From Thiopontia sp964416755 (GTDB lineage: Bacteria; Pseudomonadota; Gammaproteobacteria; GCF-002020875): DNA of 9,854 nucleotides. The translations under genes were made by a program, and so were the position numbers. Where the stretch lies: NCBI GenBank assembly GCA_964416755.1, contig CAYQFH010000099.1, forward strand, positions 1 through 9,854. Reading direction: 5' to 3'. Below are positions 1 through 5,773 of this stretch, one piece after another. The notes below the pieces were generated by a model, which saw nothing but the letters and a program-made list of their open reading frames with translations, was not told where the DNA came from and did no database searches. How positions within the stretch are numbered: the stretch's first letter is position 1; the number at the start of each line of letters is the position of its first letter.

Positions 1-1025
1 TGCGTGAGATTCGACGTGGCGGACAGGTCTACTTTCTCCACAACAAGGTGGAGACCATCGAAAAGACCGCCACCGAACTTCAGGAACTACTGCCAGAGGC
101 GACCATTGAGATCGCACATGGACAGATGCGGGAACATGAGCTGGAACGGGTGATGAAGGCGTTCTACCACCACCGCTTCAATATTCTGGTCTGCACCACC
201 ATCATCGAGACCGGTATTGATATCCCCACCGCCAACACCATCATCATGGATCGCGCCGACCGGCTGGGATTGGCTCAGCTCTACCAGCTACGCGGACGGG
301 TCGGTCGCTCCCACCACCGCGCCTACGCCTATCTGGTGGTTCCACCGAAAACTGTCATCACCCCCGATGCCGTCAAACGGTTGGAGGCGATCGAGTCACT
401 GGAGGGGCTGGGGGCCGGTTTCACCCTGGCCGTCCACGACATGGAGATTCGCGGAGCCGGTGAACTGCTGGGCGATGACCAGAGTGGACGCATGCAGGAG
501 ATCGGTTTCGACCTCTACGCCGAGATGCTGGAGCGTGCCGTGGAGGATTTGAAACAGGGCACCACTACCGACCTGGAACAACCTCTGGAACAGCAGATCG
601 AGATCAATCTCGGTGCCCCTGCCCTGCTACCGGAAGATTACCTGCCCGATGTCAACGCACGTCTGGTGCTCTACAAGCGCATTGCGGCAGCACAAGATGT
701 GGAGGCGCTGAATGAGCTACAGGTGGAGATGATCGACCGTTTTGGTCTACTACCCGATGCCACCAGAAGCCTGCTGCACACCACCGCATTGAAGCTGGTC
801 GCAGCACCACTCGGTGTTGACAAGATTGAGGCCAACAGCGAAGGGGCAACGCTGCATATTAGCGAAACACATAAACTGGATCCGATGAAGATCATCATCC
901 TGATTCAACAGCAGCCTCAACGAGTCAAGCTCAACGGGCAGGATCGAATCCAGCTGGTTGCAGAGATGGAGAGTGTGGAGCAGCGCCGGGGAGAGATTGA
1001 GGCGCTCCTCTCGGAACTCATGTAG
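1..1025 (+). CDS. mfd: Transcription-repair coupling factor Mfd, C-terminal part (5' end outside window)
   Basis: Mfd is a cytoplasmic DNA translocase that pushes stalled RNA polymerase off damaged template and recruits UvrA for nucleotide excision repair. The window holds the last 340 codons (frame begins at base 3) of a protein of roughly 1150 residues in this family. The first part is the end of the second RecA-like motor lobe: motif V (TTIIETGIDIPTANT) and motif VI (QLRGRVGRSHH) are intact, followed by the translocation region (LEGLGAGF, HDMEIRGAGELLG). The rest is the C-terminal TRCF domain, which masks the UvrA-binding surface in the resting protein (KRI and IDRFGLLPD segments are recognisable). 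It ends in TAG and faces the neighbouring response regulator tail to tail with only 12 bases between stops. Similarity to E. coli Mfd runs throughout, and the reading frame shows no damage. The truncation is only the window edge. Confidence 0.97.
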   Translation, partial: REIRRGGQVYFLHNKVETIEKTATELQELLPEATIEIAHGQMREHELERVMKAFYHHRFNILVCTTIIETGIDIPTANTIIMDRADRLGLAQLYQLRGRVGRSHHRAYAYLVVPPKTVITPDAVKRLEAIESLEGLGAGFTLAVHDMEIRGAGELLGDDQSGRMQEIGFDLYAEMLERAVEDLKQGTTTDLEQPLEQQIEINLGAPALLPEDYLPDVNARLVLYKRIAAAQDVEALNELQVEMIDRFGLLPDATRSLLHTTALKLVAAPLGVDKIEANSEGATLHISETHKLDPMKIIILIQQQPQRVKLNGQDRIQLVAEMESVEQRRGEIEALLSELM

Positions 1026-1037
1026 TAGAGGTAGCCG

Positions 1038-1511
1038 CTACTTCTTCGATTTTCCCAGAGGGTGGTTGGGGTCGGAGAGCTTTTTGGCAACAACAGAGAG
1101 CACCATCTTCTCGATCACCCCATTCTGCACCGGCTTACGCAGAAAAGCATTCACATAGGAGCGCGCCTGTTCCAGATCGGCCTCGGATTCCGCAGTGATC
1201 ATCAGGATAATCAGGTCATGGTAACGGCTGCTATCGCGCACCTGTCTGGCAAAAGTGAGACCATCCATCACCGGCATATTCCAGTCTGCCAGGACCAGAT
1301 CCGGTCGTACACCATTCAACTGAGTAAAGGCCTTGAGACCATTGGTTGCGCTGGAGATATTTTCTCTCTGCACCCCCAGATCCATCAGAATCAGACGGTA
1401 ACTGTCGATATTCATCGGCATATCATCCACAACCATCACCTTCATCCTGGAGAAGAGTGGCTTCAGTTTCTGCTTCAGAAGATCGTAATCAATCGTCGCC
1501 TGTTCACTCAT
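1038..1511 (-). CDS. Stand-alone receiver-domain response regulator (CheY-like)
   Basis: A 157-residue protein that is essentially a single receiver domain. It accepts a phosphoryl group from a histidine kinase and passes the signal through protein contacts. The conserved pocket is complete: acidic pair D29/D30, phospho-acceptor D76 (VLADWNMPVMDG), switch T106 (MITAESE) and K126 (RKPV). About 22 residues precede the first strand, and a short basic tail follows; there is no DNA-binding, GGDEF, EAL or other output domain. The gene lies 60 bases downstream of the sensor kinase on the same strand, so the two are probably co-transcribed and the kinase is the likely donor. The ATG at 1511 has no clear Shine-Dalgarno sequence in front of it; the 60-base spacer is AT-rich. 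The domain call is firm. The partnership is inferred from position, and the downstream target is unknown. Confidence 0.93.
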   Translation of the reverse strand: MSEQATIDYDLLKQKLKPLFSRMKVMVVDDMPMNIDSYRLILMDLGVQRENISSATNGLKAFTQLNGVRPDLVLADWNMPVMDGLTFARQVRDSSRYHDLIILMITAESEADLEQARSYVNAFLRKPVQNGVIEKMVLSVVAKKLSDPNHPLGKSKK

Positions 1512-1571
1512 AACTATTCACAATTTGTACTAAATTTTTTTACTTAAAAATAAGAGGAGATAGAACGCCAA

Positions 1572-3242
1572 TTATCCGGTAACCGTCTCGGAAGCACAAT
1601 CCATCAGTGGTAGACGGACAGTAAAGAGCACCCGCTCACCACTATTACAGACCGAGATAGTCCCTCTGGCCTGACGGATAATCTGACGCACATCATAAAG
1701 CCCCACACCATTTCCATGCTCTTTTCTGGAAAAGCCCTGCTGGAAGATCGCTTCCTGCAGCTCTTCAGGAATCGGATCACCCACATTGCTCAACTCGATA
1801 ACCACATCTCCTGCGTCCACCTTCAGACTCATGGCAATCATCGACTCATCCTGAATTTTCATCAACAATTCAATATCTTCCTCATTGCCGCTTACCAGTT
1901 TGCTATTGAGGTAGCTGTCGACCGCATCGGCCGCGTTATTCAGCAGATTGAGCAACATCGTCTGACAGTCGATCAAACTGATCTGGATACAAAGTGGTCG
2001 ATCTTTCGGCATGTTCAAATCGATCAGTTTGCCACGTCCCTGTGAGGAGATCGCAAACAGGGAGAGCGTCTCCTCAATCTTATCCTGTAGCGAGAGCATC
2101 CCGACCTCAGTCGCCCCCTCCTTTGCACTTCCCAACGCCAGTTGCAGCATGGTGAAAATCATGGTGACCTGCTCCCTGAACAGGGTTACTCGCTCAGGCG
2201 TCAGCAATTCACCCAGTTCCCCCGAACGGTCCTCAATGGATGCCATGCGTTCCGTCATACCATTCAGATAGCTGATGGAGTTTTTCATGGTGTGGGCGGT
2301 AGAGCGGAAGGTATCGAACAGCTGCTTCTGCTGGCGCACCAGCACCTCCTTTTCATGCAACCGCTGCTCCTGCTCGGTGATATCGATGGAGAACTCCAGC
2401 ATCTGCTTAATCTCTCCCAACTCATTGTGGATCGGAATACAGTGCAATTCAAAACGCCGTGTTCCATGCGTTCCACAATCATGCTCATGCTGAATAACAG
2501 CAGGCACCCCCTCCTCTTTTACCTGCTGCAACGGACAACCTCCATGCGCATCACTACAGGGGCTATCCATTCGATATAGCTGTTGATAACAGGTTGTCGC
2601 ATCATGGGCCATCCGAATTGGGCCACCGTTCATAATGACTTGACGGGTATCCACATCCAGCACCACAACCGGAACCGGCAACGCATCAAACAGGCGGTTG
2701 AGCCAGATACGGTATGCAATATTGCTGTTGAGCTCTGCCTGCAGTTGCTGGTTACGATTCCAGCTCATGCAGGCGTTGTAGGCCATATGTTCCAGCTCAG
2801 CCACATTAATCGGTTTACGCATGAAGTAGAGATGGCTGAAAATGACCCGACGATAGTCGCTGGGAGCGTAGTCACTATGTGCCGATGAGACCACAATATG
2901 GACATTGGGATCGATCTCACGAATCTGCTTCGCACTCTCCAGTCCACCAATCCCCGGAGGCATCCGCTCATCCAGAAAAACCACAGCGAAGGGTTTCCCT
3001 TCTGCCAGAGCAACTCTGACCGATTCTACTGCCTCCTCTCCCTGCGACACTGTAGTCAATTGAAAGGTATAGTTATCTTCCTCATGATCGTCAAACAGGT
3101 AGGAGAAGTCAAAATCAACCTCTTTGGTTGCCGGAAAGGTCTTTTCATAGAGACGAAGCACCATAGCGTCATCATCAGCCACCAGGATTCTATGGTTAGC
3201 CGATAATTCGCGCCGGTTTTCGTTGAGGGTCAGTTGATCCAT
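1572..3242 (-). CDS. Soluble hybrid sensor histidine kinase: receiver, cysteine-bearing PAS-like region, kinase core
   Basis: A 556-residue kinase with its receiver at the N terminus. Residues 17-155 form the receiver: acidic D23-D25, phospho-acceptor D91 (VFLDERMPPG), K143 (MRKPI). An extra acidic stretch of about 20 residues (about 40-60) lies between the first helix and second strand. Residues about 182-292 look like a PAS domain (LPVPVVVLD near the start, FSIDITEQEQ at the end) carrying cysteines at 218, 229, 236, 256 and 268, including CSDAHGGC. A coiled helix leads into the phospho-acceptor H317 (TAHTMKN). The ATP-binding domain has an N box (LLNNAADA, about 433-440), a G1 box with Asn486 where an Asp is usual (NVGDPIP), and a G2 box (GNGVGL, 510-515). 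No hydrophobic membrane segment or signal peptide is visible, so it should be cytoplasmic and sense an internal or redox cue. The start at 3242 lacks a strong ribosome site but is the first ATG giving the whole receiver. The ligand is unknown. Confidence 0.93.
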   Translation of the reverse strand: MDQLTLNENRRELSANHRILVADDDAMVLRLYEKTFPATKEVDFDFSYLFDDHEEDNYTFQLTTVSQGEEAVESVRVALAEGKPFAVVFLDERMPPGIGGLESAKQIREIDPNVHIVVSSAHSDYAPSDYRRVIFSHLYFMRKPINVAELEHMAYNACMSWNRNQQLQAELNSNIAYRIWLNRLFDALPVPVVVLDVDTRQVIMNGGPIRMAHDATTCYQQLYRMDSPCSDAHGGCPLQQVKEEGVPAVIQHEHDCGTHGTRRFELHCIPIHNELGEIKQMLEFSIDITEQEQRLHEKEVLVRQQKQLFDTFRSTAHTMKNSISYLNGMTERMASIEDRSGELGELLTPERVTLFREQVTMIFTMLQLALGSAKEGATEVGMLSLQDKIEETLSLFAISSQGRGKLIDLNMPKDRPLCIQISLIDCQTMLLNLLNNAADAVDSYLNSKLVSGNEEDIELLMKIQDESMIAMSLKVDAGDVVIELSNVGDPIPEELQEAIFQQGFSRKEHGNGVGLYDVRQIIRQARGTISVCNSGERVLFTVRLPLMDCASETVTG

Positions 3243-3329
3243 ACTGCTGTTCGAAAGAAGCGTGTCTCCCTGCTACGGCCTATTGAAATTTCAGTCAACA
3301 TCAATCATTTGTCGAAAACATCATACAGA

Positions 3330-3345
3330 AAAACAGCACTGTTTT
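3330..3345. repeat. 16-bp inverted repeat overlapping the kinase promoter
   Basis: AAAACAG and CTGTTTT form perfect 7-bp arms around a 2-base centre. On the minus strand this begins inside the candidate -10 element and covers the expected transcription start, a usual place for a repressor operator. It could instead be a weak AT-rich hairpin ending gltA transcription, since it lies about 40 bases after the gltA stop and is followed on that strand by one more T. Neither role is shown. Confidence 0.35.
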
Positions 3346-3351
3346 ATACCA
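3343..3351 (-). promoter_or_regulatory. Candidate extended -10 promoter for the kinase/receiver operon
   Basis: On the minus strand the bases read TGG followed by TATAAA, a complete extended -10 element (TGn plus 5 of 6 matches to TATAAT). It lies about 100 bases before the kinase start codon and within the 139-base gap after gltA. No convincing -35 hexamer is present at 16-18 bases, which is tolerated when an extended -10 exists. If used, the kinase/receiver pair would be transcribed independently of gltA. This is a sequence match only. Confidence 0.4.
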
Positions 3352-3381
3352 GCAATCTATCCACTACACTGCCCACTTCAG

Positions 3382-4847
3382 TCAACCTTCCCTGTCACTG
3401 ATTTCAACGTAGTCCCGTTTCAGTTGACCAATATAGCACTGGCGCGGACGACCAATCTTCGAATTGCCATCACCAAACATCTCGTTCCACTGCGAGACCC
3501 AACCTATCGTCCTTGCCATTGCAAAAATAACGGTAAACATATTGAGCGGAATACCTATCGAGAGCATGATGATGCCGGAGTAGAAGTCGACATTGGGGTA
3601 GAGTTTACGCTGTCTGAAATACTCATCCTGCAGTGCAATCTGCTCCAGCTCCAGCGCCAGATCGAGCAGTTTTTGCGTCTCTGCCGTGAGTTCACACTTC
3701 TCTACCACTTCATGACAAAGTTCACGCAATATCTTGGCTCTTGGGTCATAATTCTTGTAGATACGATGACCAAATCCCATCAAACGGAAACGATCACTCT
3801 TGTCTTTGGCCCGCTCAATATAGTGTTGCAAACTATGCCCGGAGTCACGCATCTCCTCGAGCATCCGGATCACTGCTTCGTTGGCGCCACCATGTGCCGG
3901 CCCCCACAGGGAACCAATTCCAGCTGCAACCGAGGCAAATGGATTAGCCTCTGAACTGGCTGCCAGACGCACCGTTGAGGTCGATGCATTCTGCTCATGA
4001 TCGGCATGCGAAATCAGAATAACCTCGAGTGCCCGCACTGCCAGTGGGTTGGGTTTGTAGTCATTGGTTGGCAGTGAGAACATCATGTGGAGAAAGTTTT
4101 CCACCAGACTGTACCCTGCTCGTGGATAGGTGAAAGGGAGCCCATTGGCGTAACGGTAACTCCATGCTGCGATGGTCGGCATTTTTGCCACCAGAGACTT
4201 TGCCGAGTGCTTTCGGCTCTGGGCATCATGCACATCCTGAAAATCGTGATAGAAGGCGGAGAGCGCGCCAACTACCCCGACCATAATCGCCATTGGGTGG
4301 GCATTGGGCCGGAATCCTTCGAAGAAGCGCTTCATCTCCTCCTGTAACAGACTCTTGTCCACCACCTCCTGTTCAAAAGCATCCAGCTCATCCCTGGAAG
4401 GAAGATGTCCACAGAGCAACAAAAAACAGATCTCGATAAAGCTGCTCTGCTTGACCAGCTGTTCAATGGGATAGCCACGGTAGAGCAGCTCCCCTTCACT
4501 GCCGTTGAGATAGGTNNNNNNNNNNNNNNNNNNNNNNNNNNNNNNNNNNNNNNNNNNNNNNNNNNNNNNNNNNNNNNNNNNNNNNNNNNNNNNNNNNNNN
4601 NNNNNNNNNNNNNNNGTTCAATGGGATAGCCACGGTAGAGCAGCTCCCCTTCACTGCCGTTGAGATAGGTGATTCCGCTGGAGCAGCTCGCAGTCGCAGT
4701 AAAACCTGGATCATAGGTGAGCAGCCCCAGTTCACGAAAAAGGGGCTGAATATCGATCAGACGGGCTCCCAATGTGGGTTCAATGATATCCAGATCAATG
4801 GACCGTCCAGTGGCATGATCTGTGATGGTGATGTGGTTAGGCATCAT
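3382..4847 (-). CDS. gltA: Citrate synthase (intact gene interrupted by an assembly gap)
   Basis: Citrate synthase condenses acetyl-CoA with oxaloacetate to citrate, the entry step of the TCA cycle. The start at 4847 is chosen because AGGAGAAC lies directly upstream; the open frame extends further to 4892 without such a site. Bases 4516-4615 are Ns, and the 55 bases on each side are identical. Removing one copy and the Ns (155 bases) joins the halves in frame through YRGYPIEQLVKQSSF and gives 436 residues, normal for the hexameric bacterial type. In the rebuilt protein the catalytic triad is present: H267 (WGPAHGG), H309 (GFGHRIY) and D369 (NVDFYSG), matching E. coli H264, H305 and D362. It ends in TGA at 3382. 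Read literally the gap shifts the frame (155 is not a multiple of three), so automated annotation would report two fragments or a pseudogene. The kinase operon follows 139 bases downstream on the same strand. Confidence 0.95.
4461..4515. repeat. Left copy of a 55-base duplication flanking the gap
   Basis: These 55 bases, starting GTTCAATGGG and ending TGAGATAGGT, are identical to 4616-4670 on the other side of the Ns. They end exactly where the Ns begin. This is the signature of two contigs that overlap but were not merged by a scaffolder, not of a biological repeat. Confidence 0.95.
4516..4615. other. Assembly gap of 100 Ns
   Basis: Exactly 100 unknown bases, the conventional filler for a gap of unspecified length. 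Because the flanks are identical and gltA closes in frame when they are superimposed, the true gap length is probably minus 55, meaning no sequence is missing. Confidence 0.98.
4616..4670. repeat. Right copy of the 55-base duplication flanking the gap
   Basis: Identical to 4461-4515 and beginning at the first base after the Ns. It encodes the same citrate synthase segment (YLNGSEGELLYRGYPI) on the minus strand, and the gene requires it only once. Confidence 0.95.
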
Positions 4848-4850
4848 TTT

Positions 4851-4860
4851 GTTCTCCTGC
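4851..4860 (-). promoter_or_regulatory. gltA ribosome binding site
   Basis: On the minus strand GCAGGAGAAC precedes AAA and the ATG at 4847, giving a strong AGGAG with usual spacing. It decides the start against the longer open frame beginning at 4892. A second ATG follows immediately, so the first residues read Met-Met-Pro-Asn. Confidence 0.8.
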
Positions 4861-5172
4861 TTAATTGAGCCAGGTCCGATAAAAATGTCCATTTTTTACC
4901 GGGGCCTGCTATATGGCACCCCTTAAAATGCCCTTTTGCCGCAATTATTTCATCCACGCCGCACTCAAAATCCTCATGTACTCGCATGTACACTGGTTTC
5001 TTCTGCGTGCGGTGCTTCCTCGTACTTGCAGTAAAATGTCATTTTCAGAGTCATCTTATAGACTGTCTCTGTAGTTGTGTGCGATTATCCAACTATTATA
5101 GTCGGGAATTACACCAGTTTTCAATCACAGACAACCAGCGATTCTCAATAGACGCTATTGGACAGAAAGACC
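4861..5172. other. Intergenic region between gltA and the 64-codon gene
   Basis: About 310 bases without a convincing gene, lying between two divergent starts, so it should hold both promoters. I could not choose a convincing gltA promoter. One structured element is the heptamer CATGTAC repeated at 4975-4981 and 4985-4991, ten bases apart, about one helical turn, roughly 130 bases upstream of gltA. A candidate plus-strand promoter lies near 5075-5102. No tRNA-like or riboswitch-like fold was recognised by eye. Confidence 0.6.
5075..5102 (+). promoter_or_regulatory. Candidate sigma-70 promoter for the 64-codon gene
   Basis: TTGTGT (3 of 6 to the -35 consensus) and TATAGT (5 of 6 to the -10 consensus) are separated by 16 bases. 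They lie about 70 bases before the likely ATG at 5173. The match is moderate and unproven. Confidence 0.3.
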
Positions 5173-5367
5173 ATGACCCTCGAAGAAGCACGCAACCACC
5201 TGGCTCAACAGATTGAACTCTCCAGCGGCTACAGCCGCAATTCGATACAGATGCTGCTCTCGGAGGTGGTGCGCAGTCATGGCGAAGCAAGCGCCATGCA
5301 GCTGATCGAGGAGTTCAATCTGACAGAGCGGTTCCAGATCAGTCGAGATACGCTGATCCGTTTTTAA
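5173..5367 (+). CDS. Small protein of unknown function (64 residues)
   Basis: I do not recognise this protein. It reads MTLEEARNHLAQQ, then a polar turn (SSGYSRN), then SIQMLLSEVVRSHGEAS and QLIEEFNLTERFQIS, ending DTLIRF. It is charged, appears helical with likely two or three helices, and has no signal peptide, membrane segment or cysteine. The ATG at 5173 is preferred, with AGAAAG a few bases upstream as a weak ribosome site; an in-frame TTG at 5158 would add five residues. It ends nine bases from the convergent apaG stop. The reading frame looks real because the residue pattern is amphipathic and the gene exactly fills the space to apaG. The composition is that of an ordinary cytoplasmic protein or small regulator; no function can be assigned. 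Confidence 0.65.
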   Translation: MTLEEARNHLAQQIELSSGYSRNSIQMLLSEVVRSHGEASAMQLIEEFNLTERFQISRDTLIRF

Positions 5368-5376
5368 TGTCCAGTA

Positions 5377-5751
5377 CTAATGCAAGACTCGTGGCACCGT
5401 CAGATAGAACGGTGCAATGGGACTACGAAACAGCTCTTGGCTATCACTCAACCACTCATAGCTCCCCTCCATCGTTCCATGTGGTGCCTTGAGCACTGCC
5501 CCACTGGTATACTGATAGGACTCCCCCGGAGCCAGATACGGTTGCTGCCCAACCACCCCCTCTCCATGCACCTCTTCCACCCGCCCGCTGTCATCACGAA
5601 TAATCCAGTGACGACGCAACAGCTGCGCTCCGATCTCTCCCCGGTTGGTGAGGGTGATGGTATAGGCAAACTGGTATTCGCTCTGTTCCGGGTCTGAGTG
5701 CCCTTTCACATAGATGGTATCTACCTGAACCTCAATCTCTGGATCTTCCAT
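5377..5751 (-). CDS. apaG: ApaG protein
   Basis: A 124-residue single-domain protein that matches E. coli ApaG along its length, including the segments QLLRRHWIIRD, GEGVVGQQPYLAPGE, YQYTSGAVL and the closing VPRVLH. ApaG has an immunoglobulin-like (fibronectin type III) beta fold. In enterobacteria it is encoded beside apaH and was linked to cobalt and magnesium handling, but its biochemical role is unclear. Here it follows selO by 22 bases on the same strand, so it is probably the last gene of the 60-codon gene-selO-apaG operon; apaH and ksgA are not adjacent. The ATG at 5751 gives the usual family length; upstream is only a distant AGAGG. It is cytoplasmic, with no signal peptide. Confidence 0.95.
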   Translation of the reverse strand: MEDPEIEVQVDTIYVKGHSDPEQSEYQFAYTITLTNRGEIGAQLLRRHWIIRDDSGRVEEVHGEGVVGQQPYLAPGESYQYTSGAVLKAPHGTMEGSYEWLSDSQELFRSPIAPFYLTVPRVLH

Positions 5752-5773
5752 TCAATAAAAACCTCTACTACCC

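Noticed and set aside
1028..1044. Hairpin GAGGTAG-CCG-CTACTTC between mfd and the response regulator as a terminator
   Set aside because: The stem is only 7 bp with a G-T pair, overlaps the response regulator stop codon, and has no clear T-run on either strand.
1062..1547. Open frame of 161 codons antisense to the response regulator
   Set aside because: A His/Ile-rich shadow of the receiver gene, whose phosphorylation-site residues are unmistakable on the minus strand.
3262..3954. Open frame of 230 codons antisense to the gltA 3' end
   Set aside because: It overlaps the strongly conserved catalytic part of citrate synthase and gives no recognisable protein.
3382..4847. gltA as a frameshifted pseudogene
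   Set aside because: The frame change is produced by the 155 extra bases at the gap; both halves are well conserved, and all catalytic residues are present.
4332..4892. Open frame reading through the Ns, suggesting a truncated citrate synthase or separate protein
   Set aside because: It depends on translating unknown bases and on reading the duplicated 55 bases twice in the wrong frame. Collapsing the overlap removes it.
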